Source: JANMEX01 sp043776635 (lineage in GTDB: Bacteria; Pseudomonadota; Alphaproteobacteria; Rhizobiales; Rhizobiaceae). Taken from it: a DNA stretch of 28,699 nucleotides. The DNA is taken from the NCBI GenBank assembly GCA_043776635.1, contig JAYVRA010000043.1, positions 1-28,699 of the forward strand, read 5' to 3'. Both the position numbers and the translations under genes were made by a program. Below the pieces are notes generated by a model. That model was not told the DNA's origin. It was given only the letters and a program-made list of their open reading frames with translations, and made no database searches. Below are positions 8,002-16,277 of this stretch, piece after piece; within the stretch, counting starts at the first letter, position 1, and every line of letters starts with the position of its first letter.

Positions 8002-8072
8002 ATTACCTTCCTCCACGGCCCCTCAGGTAAGAAGCCATCGCTTGGAAATTAGAATTAAAATGGTAGTTGGTG

Positions 8073-8105
8073 ACCCTCTCCCCGTATTTTCAACGGGGAG
8101 AGGGT
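8073..8105. repeat. REP-like palindromic element
   Basis: ACCCTCTCCCCGT (8073-8085) and ACGGGGAGAGGGT (8093-8105) are perfect 13-base arms around a 7-base loop. They are followed by AGGGTGAGGGGC, a tail often seen with this dispersed palindrome in alphaproteobacterial genomes. It lies between puuA and puuB. As RNA it would form a very stable stem that could shield puuA mRNA or reduce read-through into puuB. There is no T-run on the minus strand, so it is not a classic terminator. Confidence 0.75.
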
Positions 8106-8215
8106 AGGGTGAGGGGCGGCCTCGCACTTAATTTTGGCGGCCTGCCGCACTCATTAGCCAAACTGCATCTTTCCCCGATGAAATAACGGGAAAAACATCT
8201 GGCTCTGCGCCTCCG

Positions 8216-9643
8216 CTATACATTAGTAAGTAGAAACTCACGTTCCCATGGCGAAATCACCTGCATAAAGGTTTCAAATTCGCCGCGCTTTACGCCGGAG
8301 TAAATTGCGACGAATTCATCGCCGAAAACTTGTCTGAATTCCGGCTCAGACTCCAGCAACAGCAGCCCTTCCAGCAAGCCGCGTGGCAATTGCACGCCGC
8401 CGCCATAGGTGTTGCCCGTGCTCGGGTCCGTAGGCTTCAGTTTGTTGACCATGCCTAAGTAACCGGCAGCTAACGAAGCAGCAATTGCAAGATACGGATT
8501 GGAATCCGAAGATGGCAATCGGTTTTCAACGCGCCGCGCTGCAGGTGATGACGGTGGTACACGGAACGCCGTCGTGCGGTTATCATATCCCCAAGCCGTG
8601 TTCACCGGCGCAGAATATCCCGGCGTCAAGCGACGATAGGAATTCACATAAGGCGCCAGCATCACCAGCAAACTTGGAATATAACGCTGCATCCCTCCAA
8701 TAAAATGGAAGAATTCCGGCGTTTCCGAGCCATCTTCGGCTGTGAAAATATTTTTTCCGGTTTTTTTATCCACAATCGACTGGTGAATATGCATCGCTGA
8801 ACCTGGCAGACCCTGGATGGGCTTTGCCATAAAGGTGGCGTACATATCATGGTTCAGCGCGGCTTCGCGAATGGTACGCTTGAATAGAAATACTTGGTCA
8901 GCCAGCGCTAACGGATCACCATGGCGCAGGTTGATTTCAAGCTGCGACGGGCCCTCCTCATGGATAAGCGTATCAATTTCCAGACCCTGTTTTTCCGAAT
9001 AATGGTATATATCATCCACCAGCTCATCGAACTCATTGATACCGGCAATCGAGTAAGCTTGACCGCCGGATATGGCGCGGCCGGATCGGCCAATAGGTGT
9101 TTTCAAAGGGTAATCGGGGTCGGTATTTTGCGCAACGAGATAAAATTCAATCTCCGGCGCGACCACACATTTCCAGCCCTTCGCTGCATACAGCCCCATG
9201 ATGTGGCGCAGCAGATTGCGCGGTGTGTAAGTAACAGGTTTCCCGTCAATGCCAACGATATCGCATATCACCTGCGCTGTCGGATCCGTTTCCCACGGCA
9301 CATCAGACAGCGTGGATAAATCCGGCATCAGCTTCAAGTCGCTATCCAACGGATCATGCTTGAACTCGCCTGATTCCGGCGGGTAATCACCGGCAATGGT
9401 CTGGCGGAAAATCGCATTTGGCAGGGCCAACGAGGTTTCTGTCGTAAATTTGGAAGATGGCATCATCTTGCCGCGGGGAATGCCCGCCATGTCAGGAGTG
9501 ATGCACTCAATATCTTCGATGGAGCGCCACGCAAGCCAATCCTTGGCCTCTTTCCAATTGCGGACACCGCGTATATTTTTCACGTGGGCGGGAGTACGCC
9601 GCCGTTTTGGCAGCGGTTTTTTTTCGGGCGTTTCAATCGCCAT
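8216..9643 (-). CDS. puuA: glutamine synthetase family protein, gamma-glutamylputrescine synthetase (PuuA) type
   Basis: This is an ATP-dependent ligase of the glutamine synthetase fold, probably joining glutamate to putrescine. The 475-residue length is normal for the PuuA group. Visible motifs are the RGKMMP segment near residue 58, PEIEFYLVA (metal-binding glutamate), GLPGSAMHIHQS with the conserved histidines of the active site, and NPYLAIAASLAAGYLG near the C terminus. An N-terminal lysine/arginine-rich extension (PEKKPLPKRRR) precedes the fold. The ribosome binding site before 9643 is weak. The PuuB-like gene follows on the same strand, and potFGHI and a regulator lie upstream. Other GS-like ligases with different amines (for example GlnT or ethanolamine types) remain possible. 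No aldehyde dehydrogenase (PuuC) or hydrolase (PuuD) is present in the window. Confidence 0.85.
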   Translation of the reverse strand: MAIETPEKKPLPKRRRTPAHVKNIRGVRNWKEAKDWLAWRSIEDIECITPDMAGIPRGKMMPSSKFTTETSLALPNAIFRQTIAGDYPPESGEFKHDPLDSDLKLMPDLSTLSDVPWETDPTAQVICDIVGIDGKPVTYTPRNLLRHIMGLYAAKGWKCVVAPEIEFYLVAQNTDPDYPLKTPIGRSGRAISGGQAYSIAGINEFDELVDDIYHYSEKQGLEIDTLIHEEGPSQLEINLRHGDPLALADQVFLFKRTIREAALNHDMYATFMAKPIQGLPGSAMHIHQSIVDKKTGKNIFTAEDGSETPEFFHFIGGMQRYIPSLLVMLAPYVNSYRRLTPGYSAPVNTAWGYDNRTTAFRVPPSSPAARRVENRLPSSDSNPYLAIAASLAAGYLGMVNKLKPTDPSTGNTYGGGVQLPRGLLEGLLLLESEPEFRQVFGDEFVAIYSGVKRGEFETFMQVISPWEREFLLTNV

Positions 9644-9852
9644 TTATACACCGGAATTTTGTTTCGGGACTTTTAGTGTAGCCGTCTTCGCTGACACAAA
9701 GGAAGGGGGCGGCGGCACTATTCGGTTGTGCAGCGCACTAAATCGGTCTCCCGCACCACTTTCATGTGCTCGTCACACCGTTTCCGCACCACCTCCGGGC
9801 ATTTCTCGTGCGATTGCCGACCAGTTTCCGATTGGCAAACGCGAAAGAAATT

Positions 9853-10116
9853 TCACTCAGCCGCGTCCGAAAATTTTGGCACTTGCTGATTGGTCACAAT
9901 GACCGGAATCAGTAAATCGCCCCAATTACCATTGCCGCAATGATGCCGTGCCGAGCGGACCAACTCTACTGAAACTCCGGCCTCTACGGCATTCATCACC
10001 GCCTGATTGAGCCGGTGCAGGTCGTTAGCCACCATGCGGATTGCTGATTGTTGGGCCGATGACATTGCCGAAGATTGCTCCTCAGCACGTTCTTTTACCC
10101 GTGGTTTTGCGACCAT
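9853..10116 (-). CDS. conserved-looking small hypothetical protein
   Basis: An 87-residue protein with a charged N terminus (KPRVKERAEEQSS), then an amphipathic helical stretch around IRMVANDLHRLNQAVMNAVEAGVSVELVR, then RHHCGNGNWGDLLIPVIV. There is no signal peptide or membrane segment. The ATG at 10116 has a good ribosome binding site, AAAGGAT (10125-10131), spaced 8 bases. The composition looks like a real protein and no frame on the other strand competes. It could be co-transcribed with puuA, although 209 bases separate them. Nothing recognisable lies in that gap. No function can be assigned. Confidence 0.65.
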   Translation of the reverse strand: MVAKPRVKERAEEQSSAMSSAQQSAIRMVANDLHRLNQAVMNAVEAGVSVELVRSARHHCGNGNWGDLLIPVIVTNQQVPKFSDAAE

Positions 10117-10330
10117 AATCTAAAATCCTTTTTTAATTTTGGCGTAACTATCGCCAGTTTGTCAAAAATTGTACTCTTGATTTGATAGGTAAAATTTGAA
10201 GATTTTAATATCTCAATTCCCACTCATCGTCGTGACTTTTGTTACAATATAAACTATAGAAGTTGGTAGAAAAATCGTAAAAATCAACAAGATCAATGGT
10301 AAAAATGTCTTGTGCATGACTGGATTTCTC

Positions 10331-10390
10331 TGTAAATTTGTCATAATTGTAAATTTATTTCGTATCTCAATTTGTAAAAACCCTGTAAAT
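10331..10390 (+). promoter_or_regulatory. cluster of TGTAAA repeats before the ScfR-like gene
   Basis: Four copies of TGTAAA start at 10331, 10348, 10373 and 10384 in the last 75 bases before the gene. The third lies in TTTGTAAAAAC (10371-10381), an 11-mer that recurs upstream of potF at 12943-12953. RamB, a relative of this regulator, binds TTTGCAAA-containing sites, so these may be autoregulatory operators (inference). The remainder of 10117-10404 is AT-rich and holds no gene I can support. Confidence 0.35.
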
Positions 10391-10404
10391 ATCAAAAGGT
10401 TTCC

Positions 10405-11817
10405 ATGGCTGAACAGAAAATTTTCGCCGGTCCGCGCATCCGCCGCATTCGCAAAGAAAAGGATTTGACGCAGACTGCCATGGCCGAAGCCATCGGTATA
10501 TCGCCCAGCTATCTCAACCTGATTGAGCGCAACCAGCGCCCGTTGACTGTCCAGATCATTCTCAAGCTTGCCACAACTTTCAAAATTGATTTGGAGGATT
10601 TGCAGGGCAAGGCCGGTGGCAGCGTCGCTGAATTGCGCGAGGTTTTCGCCGATCCCTTACTGTCCGCTGAGCTGCCCGGCCCCGAGGAATTGATCGAAGT
10701 GGCCGAAGCCGCGCCCAACGCCGCCGCCGCCATGATTAAGCTCTACCGCGCCTACCGAGAAAGCCAGGAACGGCTCACGGACCTGTCAACCCTGCTCTCC
10801 AAAGAGGGCCGCACCACGGCGATTTCCAGTGCGAGGATGCCGCTGGACGAGGTGCAAGAATTGCTCGCCAGCCGTCCTAACTACTTCGCGAACATCGAAG
10901 ACGAAGCCGAGAGTTTTCTTAACCTATTGAAACCAAATGATGATTTGGAAGGCGTATTGAAAGAATGGCTTCGCTCCCAGCATGGCGTCTCAGTGCGAAT
11001 CCTGCCCGTTGCCACCATGCCAAACTGGCGCCGCCGCTATGATCGCCACTCCCAACGTCTTTTCATTTCAGAGCGCCTGTCGCCCTTTGACCAGCTGCGC
11101 GAGCTGGCCATGGAAGCAGCTTTGCTGCGGATGCAGGTGGCGATCACTGCTGAAATCGAAGGCCTGAAACTATCCTCTCAAGAGGCCCGCCGTATCGCCC
11201 GCTTTGAAATGGCGCGTTATGCCGCTCATACTTTGATGATGCCCTATCAGGCGTTCCTTATGGCCGCGCAGAAGGCCAATTACGATATTGATGTGTTGCG
11301 CTCGCGCTTTCACGTGTCATTTGAGCAAGCCGCCAACCGCCTCACCACCCTGAACCGCAATGGTGCGTCGGGTATTCCGTTTTTCATGTTGGAAATTGAC
11401 CAAGCCGGAAACCGCTTTCGTAGAGCCGGTGCGCAAGGCTATCCGCAATCGCGCTTTGGCGGCGCGTGTCCTAAATTACCAGTTCACAGCACCTTTGCGC
11501 AAGCTCAACAGATATTGGTGGAAAGCGCCGAAATGCCTGATGGCGGCCAGTTTATATTGATTGCCCGAACGCTGGAGGGCCCGCATGGCGCATATAATGA
11601 GCGCCCGCGCCGCACTGCATTGCTGCTTGGGTGCGAAATGTCGTTTAAGGAAGAAATTGTTTATTCACAAACTCTTAGCCCGGCCCTCACGCCCATTGGC
11701 CCGTCATGCAGGCTATGCGAACGCGCAGGCTGCCTCTCAAGAGCCGCACCACCGATCACCAAGCCATTGGGCTTGGATGAGATGGTGACGGGGTTGAGCG
11801 CCTTTGATTTTGTATAA
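10405..11817 (+). CDS. XRE-family regulator of the ScfR/RamB type (short-chain fatty acyl regulator)
   Basis: A 470-residue cytosolic transcription factor. Residues about 8-65 form an XRE helix-turn-helix (RIRRIRKEKDLTQTAMAEAIGISPSYLNLIE region). The middle is an ImmA/IrrE-like (DUF955) domain, but the zinc HExxH motif is replaced by LRELAMEAALL, so no peptidase activity is expected. The C terminus is the DUF2083 domain with C435-x2-C438-x4-C443 followed by LSRAAPP. This domain order is that of RamB and of PccR, which sense acyl-CoA status and control acetate, propionate or glyoxylate-cycle genes. The start is set by AAAGG at 10395-10399. It lies alone between polyamine genes, away from any acyl-CoA gene, so its targets are unknown; a shared upstream motif points to itself and potF. 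Confidence 0.88.
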   Translation: MAEQKIFAGPRIRRIRKEKDLTQTAMAEAIGISPSYLNLIERNQRPLTVQIILKLATTFKIDLEDLQGKAGGSVAELREVFADPLLSAELPGPEELIEVAEAAPNAAAAMIKLYRAYRESQERLTDLSTLLSKEGRTTAISSARMPLDEVQELLASRPNYFANIEDEAESFLNLLKPNDDLEGVLKEWLRSQHGVSVRILPVATMPNWRRRYDRHSQRLFISERLSPFDQLRELAMEAALLRMQVAITAEIEGLKLSSQEARRIARFEMARYAAHTLMMPYQAFLMAAQKANYDIDVLRSRFHVSFEQAANRLTTLNRNGASGIPFFMLEIDQAGNRFRRAGAQGYPQSRFGGACPKLPVHSTFAQAQQILVESAEMPDGGQFILIARTLEGPHGAYNERPRRTALLLGCEMSFKEEIVYSQTLSPALTPIGPSCRLCERAGCLSRAAPPITKPLGLDEMVTGLSAFDFV

Positions 11818-11930
11818 ATTTCTAGCCAAAATACGTCACTGGGATTGATGGAATTGTCTGAAACAGTCATGCGACAAATAGTTCCTCGCACGATAGTCTT
11901 AAGCCAAGACTCAACAAAGTAAGCTGAAAT

Positions 11931-12848
11931 ATGTCCACAGATCCAATCCCTTTGCCGCAATCTGCCTATGTTCAAACCACCGATAAGCGCGGCATCTGGC
12001 TTGTGGCCGGTTCGGCGCTTGCTTGGTCATTTGGCGGCACGATTGATCGCTTTATTGACGCACCGGATACGTGGACAGTGGTTTTTTGGCGTTCCCTCTG
12101 GGCGGCCACGTTTCTGATGACGTTCTTGCTCATAAGAGACGGACGGAAAACTCCCTTAGCTTTCAGAGCGATGGGTCTGCCGGGCCTCGTCGTTGCCCTC
12201 TGCTTTATGACAGCCTCAATCTCCTTCGTGCTGGCAATATCCTACACCAGCGTGGCTAATGTTATTCTCATCAACGCCGCTGTTCCATTAGTCGCGGCGT
12301 TCATTTCGCGTGTTTTCTTGGGCGAAAAGATCTTCGGCACGACATGGATTGCCATAGCCGCCGTGATCGCAGGCGTCGCTATTATGGTTTCCGATAGTTT
12401 CGGCGAGCAAAAATCGCTCGTGGGCAGTCTGTTGGCGCTGCTTATCACCCTTGTTTTCGCGATTGCAACGGTTGTAACGCGCCGAAACTCCGGCATCCGC
12501 ATGACGCCTGCCGTCATTGTGGCAACCTCATTAGCCACCATCATTGCGGCCACACAAACCTCCACATTTCAAGTGTCAGCGCATGACATGGCATGGCTAT
12601 TTGCCTTTGGTGCGTTGAATTTAGGTCTCGGCATGGCGCTGTTTGTTACCGGTGCAAGGCTCATACCCGCAACGTTAGCAGCATTGCTGGGCACAATTGA
12701 AACCGTTCTCAGCCCTGTTTGGGTGTGGCTCATTCATGGCGAAAAAACCTCGCAAATGACAGTAATTGGCGGTACAATCGTGCTCATTGCGCTAATCTTC
12801 TATTTGGTTGCCGGCACACGTTCACCAGCTTCAATGACTAAAAAATGA
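11931..12848 (+). CDS. EamA/DMT-family transporter
   Basis: A 305-residue inner-membrane protein with about ten hydrophobic segments in two EamA repeats. The first repeat begins with GIWLVAGSALAWSFGGTIDR (20-40 region), and the second ends in a long hydrophobic tail, TVIGGTIVLIALIFYLVAG, near 280-298. Members of the drug/metabolite transporter superfamily export or exchange small metabolites, amines or amino acids, and the substrate cannot be read from sequence. The start lacks a clear Shine-Dalgarno sequence. It follows the ScfR-like gene by 113 bases on the same strand. A small hairpin (AGTCTT 11895-11900, AAGACT 11906-11911) lies in that gap. Confidence 0.88.
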   Translation: MSTDPIPLPQSAYVQTTDKRGIWLVAGSALAWSFGGTIDRFIDAPDTWTVVFWRSLWAATFLMTFLLIRDGRKTPLAFRAMGLPGLVVALCFMTASISFVLAISYTSVANVILINAAVPLVAAFISRVFLGEKIFGTTWIAIAAVIAGVAIMVSDSFGEQKSLVGSLLALLITLVFAIATVVTRRNSGIRMTPAVIVATSLATIIAATQTSTFQVSAHDMAWLFAFGALNLGLGMALFVTGARLIPATLAALLGTIETVLSPVWVWLIHGEKTSQMTVIGGTIVLIALIFYLVAGTRSPASMTKK

Positions 12849-12942
12849 ATTAAATCATGAACGCCATTTGTATAGATTGACAATCGGTAAACGCCGTTTG
12901 AAGGTAAGCTATCGAAACCGGCTTCAAGGTCCATCTTGAAAT

Positions 12943-12953
12943 TTTGTAAAAAC
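12943..12953 (+). promoter_or_regulatory. TTTGTAAAAAC motif upstream of potF
   Basis: This 11-mer is identical to one located 24 bases before the ScfR-like gene (10371-10381) and lies 107 bases before the potF start. It may be a shared regulator site; the evidence is only the match. In the remaining 12849-13059 region I see no convincing -35/-10 pair. Confidence 0.25.
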
Positions 12954-13059
12954 GATACTTCTGCACGGGGCGTGCAACGGGCCAAAAACGGCCATTACAA
13001 TTGGACTCTAACTTGCAATCCGGTTTTTGAAGTACAACTCAAAAACAATAGAGGCAAAT

Positions 13060-14151
13060 ATGGTCCGCAATAAAATAATGGGCGCAAGCCTTGCACTTCT
13101 CGCATTCACCACGGCTGCATTTTCCGAAGACCGTGTGGTCAATGTTTTCAATTGGTCCGACTACATTGAACCGTCAATCCTTGAGGATTTCACCAAGGAA
13201 ACCGGCATTAAAGTCGTTTACGACGTGTTCGATTCCAACGAAATTCTCGAAACAAAGCTACTTGCGGGAGCCAGCGGCTATGACGTCGTTGTGCCGACAG
13301 CCAGCTTCCTGTCCCGCCAAATTCAAGCGGGCGTTTTCCAAAAACTCGACAAATCCAAGCTGACAAACATTGGTAACACATGGGATATGGTCAACGAGCG
13401 TATTGCCAAATATGACCCCGGCAATGAATACGCCGTTGACTACATGTGGGGTACGAACGGCATTGGCTACAATAAGAAGAAGATTGCCGAGCGTTTGGGC
13501 ACTGATAAAATCGATTCATGGAGTGTGATTTTTGATCCCACAAAGCTCGCCAAATTGGCGGATTGCGGTGTTTATATGCTCGACTCTGCGACAGATATCA
13601 TGCCGGCAGCGTTGAATTATTTGGGCTTAAACCCTGACAGCCACGACGCGGCAGACTTGGCAAAGGCGGAGGAATTAATGCTTTCAATTCGCCCGAGCAT
13701 CCGCAAATTCCACTCGTCGGAATATATTAATGCGCTTGCCAATGGCGATATTTGCGTGGCAGTCGGGTTTTCCGGTGATATGTTCATCGCTCAAACACGC
13801 GCCAATGAAGCCAAGCAGGGCGTCGAAATCGACTATGCTGTTCCAAAAGAAGGCGCGATGATGTGGTTCGACGTGATGGCAATTCCTGCTGACGCCCAGC
13901 ACCCCACTGAGGCGCTCGAGTTTATCAACTATATTTTGCGCCCCGATGTTGCAGCCAAAGCATCGAATTTCATTTCTTACGCTAACGGCAATAAGGCCAG
14001 TATTCCACTTATTGATAAGGCAATCACTGGTAATGTTTCGATATTTCCGGATGAAGCAACATTGGCAAAGCTCTATACCGTCTCACCTTGGGGGCCGAAA
14101 GAACAGCGGTTGCTAACACGCTCGTGGACTAAAATAATCACCGGTCAATAA
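13060..14151 (+). CDS. potF: periplasmic putrescine/spermidine-binding protein (PotF type)
   Basis: The binding protein captures polyamine in the periplasm and hands it to the PotHI channel. The ATG at 13060 is preferred to an in-frame TTG at 13027, because GAGG (13051-13054) precedes it and the product then opens with a proper signal peptide (MVRNKIMGASLALLAF, cleavage near residue 22). The mature part begins with VNVFNWSDYIEPSI, where W32, S33 and Y35 match the ligand-binding cluster of PotF. Further binding positions are seen in the LDSATDIMPAALNYLG and MMWFDVMAIP segments. At 363 residues it is full length. It leads the potFGHI operon, and a stable stem-loop follows at 14159-14186. Confidence 0.92.
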   Translation: MVRNKIMGASLALLAFTTAAFSEDRVVNVFNWSDYIEPSILEDFTKETGIKVVYDVFDSNEILETKLLAGASGYDVVVPTASFLSRQIQAGVFQKLDKSKLTNIGNTWDMVNERIAKYDPGNEYAVDYMWGTNGIGYNKKKIAERLGTDKIDSWSVIFDPTKLAKLADCGVYMLDSATDIMPAALNYLGLNPDSHDAADLAKAEELMLSIRPSIRKFHSSEYINALANGDICVAVGFSGDMFIAQTRANEAKQGVEIDYAVPKEGAMMWFDVMAIPADAQHPTEALEFINYILRPDVAAKASNFISYANGNKASIPLIDKAITGNVSIFPDEATLAKLYTVSPWGPKEQRLLTRSWTKIITGQ

Positions 14152-14158
14152 ACAATCC

Positions 14159-14186
14159 AATCCCGGCGGGGCAACTCGCCGGGATT
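14159..14186 (+). other. stem-loop between potF and potG
   Basis: AATCCCGGCG (14159-14168) pairs with CGCCGGGATT (14177-14186), a 10-base stem with an 8-base loop, just after the potF stop. No T-run follows, so it probably stabilises the potF end of the mRNA or weakens read-through, giving more binding protein than transporter. This is a common arrangement in ABC importer operons. Confidence 0.7.
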
Positions 14187-14230
14187 TCAATATCAAACGC
14201 GGGAACAGTGTAAAACAGGGAACTAAAATC

Positions 14231-15373
14231 ATGAAATCATTGGGCAATATTAGGCGTTCATTCGCGCCATGGAACGATCCGGCGGCTAAGCCGTACATCT
14301 CGTTTCAAAATATCACCAAGATCTTCGGCGATTTTACAGCTGTGGATGATTTGACACTCCATGTCTATCAGCGCGAATTTTTCGCGCTTCTCGGCGCATC
14401 CGGCTGTGGCAAGTCCACTTTGTTGCGTATGTTGGCCGGCTTTGAAAATCCCACCAGCGGCAAGATTATGTTGGATGGGCAGGATATGTCCGGCATCCCG
14501 CCCTATAAGCGCCCCGTGAACATGATGTTCCAGTCTTATGCGTTGTTCCCGCATATGACTGTTGAAAACAATATTGCTTTTGGCCTCAAACAAGACGGCA
14601 TGGCGAAATCTGAAATTGATGATCGTGTGCAGTCAATGCTGAAACTCGTCAAACTCACCCAGTTTGGCAAACGCAAACCGCACCAGCTTTCAGGTGGCCA
14701 GCGCCAGCGCGTGGCGCTCGCCCGCTCCATTGCCAAGCGCCCGAAGGTGCTGCTGCTCGATGAGCCGCTTGGCGCGCTGGATAAGAAGCTGCGCGAGGAA
14801 ACCCAGTTTGAATTGATGGATTTGCAGATGGAATTGGGACTGACCTTTATGGTCGTGACCCATGACCAGGAAGAAGCCATGACAATGGCCGACCGGATTG
14901 CCGTAATGGACAAAGGCAAGGTGATGCAAGTGGCCACGCCGTCTGATGTTTACGAAGCACCTAACTCGCGTTTTGTGGCGGATTTTATCGGCAATGTTGC
15001 CAGCTTTGAAGGCAAGGTGGATGGCCAGTCCTCGGGCAAACTGGATATTGTTACAAATGATGGCTTCACAGTGCGCTGTGACTACGTGGAAAAGACCGAA
15101 AAAGACGCGCCGATTTGGTTCGCCATCCGTCCGGAAAAGCTTAAAATCGGCAAAAAGAAGCCGGAAAGTGCCGGTGTTAACTCATTCGAGGGCGAGATTT
15201 GGGATATTGCCTATCTTGGCGATATGACGGTTTTTCATGTGAAATTGGCGTCTGGCAAAACTGTGAAAATCAGCCAGATGAATGCCTCCCGCGCCGCTGA
15301 TGAGCCACTGGCTTGGGACGATCATGTATGGATTTCCTTCGCTCCGGATGCCGGCATTATTTTGAGAGGGTGA
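14231..15373 (+). CDS. potG: polyamine ABC transporter ATP-binding protein (PotG type)
   Basis: This cytosolic ATPase energises putrescine import. The 380-residue protein carries Walker A GASGCGKST (55-63), the signature LSGGQ (153-157), Walker B LLLDEP (174-179), the switch histidine in VVTHDQEEAM, and a C-terminal TOBE-type domain (about 300-378). An N-terminal extension of about 20 residues precedes the ABC fold, as is usual in PotG. AGGGAAC lies 8-10 bases before the ATG. It is the second gene of potFGHI, and potH starts 4 bases after its stop. Confidence 0.95.
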   Translation: MKSLGNIRRSFAPWNDPAAKPYISFQNITKIFGDFTAVDDLTLHVYQREFFALLGASGCGKSTLLRMLAGFENPTSGKIMLDGQDMSGIPPYKRPVNMMFQSYALFPHMTVENNIAFGLKQDGMAKSEIDDRVQSMLKLVKLTQFGKRKPHQLSGGQRQRVALARSIAKRPKVLLLDEPLGALDKKLREETQFELMDLQMELGLTFMVVTHDQEEAMTMADRIAVMDKGKVMQVATPSDVYEAPNSRFVADFIGNVASFEGKVDGQSSGKLDIVTNDGFTVRCDYVEKTEKDAPIWFAIRPEKLKIGKKKPESAGVNSFEGEIWDIAYLGDMTVFHVKLASGKTVKISQMNASRAADEPLAWDDHVWISFAPDAGIILRG

Positions 15374-15377
15374 AGCC

Positions 15378-16277
15378 ATGCAACGCACTCTCTCTGCAAT
15401 ATTTAACCGTCTCACCATTGGCATCCCCTATGCATGGCTGGTGATATTCTTCCTCATACCGTTCTTTATCGTTTTCAAGATTTCACTATCTGAAACCGCC
15501 ATCCAAATGCCGCCCTATAATCCGGTCTTTAACGGCGTCGATACGGCTGGAAAGCTCAAGTCTTTGTCGCTGGATAATTACCAGTTTCTGACTGAAGATC
15601 CGCTGTATTACACCGCCTATTACCGCAGTCTGGTGACGGCGTTTATTTCCACTTGCCTCATCTTACTCATAGGCTACCCAATCGCTTACGGCATGGCCCG
15701 CGCGCCATTGTCGATGCGACCGATCTTGCTGATGCTCGTAATTCTGCCATTCTGGACCAGCTTCCTGATCCGCGTTTACGCATGGATTGGTATTTTGAAG
15801 CCCGAAGGCCTGCTCAACCAACTTCTCATGAGCCTGCACATAATAGATACCCCGCTGATTATCTTGAACACTTACACGGCGATCTACATCGGCTGCGTCT
15901 ATTCCTATCTACCGTTCATGGTTCTGCCAATTTACTCTGCGCTTGAAAAGATGGACTATACGCTGATTGAAGCCGCTCAAGACCTTGGCTGCCCGCCTGC
16001 GACGGCATTTTGGAAAGTCACGTTTCCTCTGTCTATCCCTGGTATCATAGCCGGCTTCATGCTTGTCTTCATTCCAGCGACCGGCGAATTCGTCATTCCT
16101 GATTTGCTCGGAGGTTCATCAACACTGATGATTGGCAAAACACTGTGGAACGAATTTTTTGCAAACCGTGACTGGCCTGTGTCATCTGCCGTTGCCGTGG
16201 TGCTTCTGCTGTTGCTTATCCTGCCCATTGTCATTTTCCAATATTACCAAGCCAAAGCTCAGGAGGCAGGGCGATGA
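15378..16277 (+). CDS. potH: polyamine ABC transporter permease (PotH type)
   Basis: A 299-residue inner-membrane permease with about six hydrophobic segments. It contains the EAA loop that docks on the ATPase, around LIEAAQDLGCPPATAFWKV (near 194-212), and begins with a basic segment followed by a long hydrophobic helix (PYAWLVIFFLIPFFIVF). The segment after that helix (SLSETAIQMPPY) is typical of PotH-like proteins. Its stop overlaps the potI start in ATGA (16274-16277), so the two permeases are translationally coupled and should be made in equal amounts. Confidence 0.94.
   Translation: MQRTLSAIFNRLTIGIPYAWLVIFFLIPFFIVFKISLSETAIQMPPYNPVFNGVDTAGKLKSLSLDNYQFLTEDPLYYTAYYRSLVTAFISTCLILLIGYPIAYGMARAPLSMRPILLMLVILPFWTSFLIRVYAWIGILKPEGLLNQLLMSLHIIDTPLIILNTYTAIYIGCVYSYLPFMVLPIYSALEKMDYTLIEAAQDLGCPPATAFWKVTFPLSIPGIIAGFMLVFIPATGEFVIPDLLGGSSTLMIGKTLWNEFFANRDWPVSSAVAVVLLLLLILPIVIFQYYQAKAQEAGR

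Noticed and set aside
9396..9902. 168-residue plus-strand frame across the puuA start region
   Set aside because: It overlaps puuA in antisense, has no ribosome binding site and no protein-like pattern.
10213..10395. A 60-residue minus-strand frame with a hydrophobic C-terminal half
   Set aside because: It lies wholly in the AT-rich leader of the ScfR-like gene, has no ribosome binding site, and its hydrophobic residues follow from T-rich sequence.
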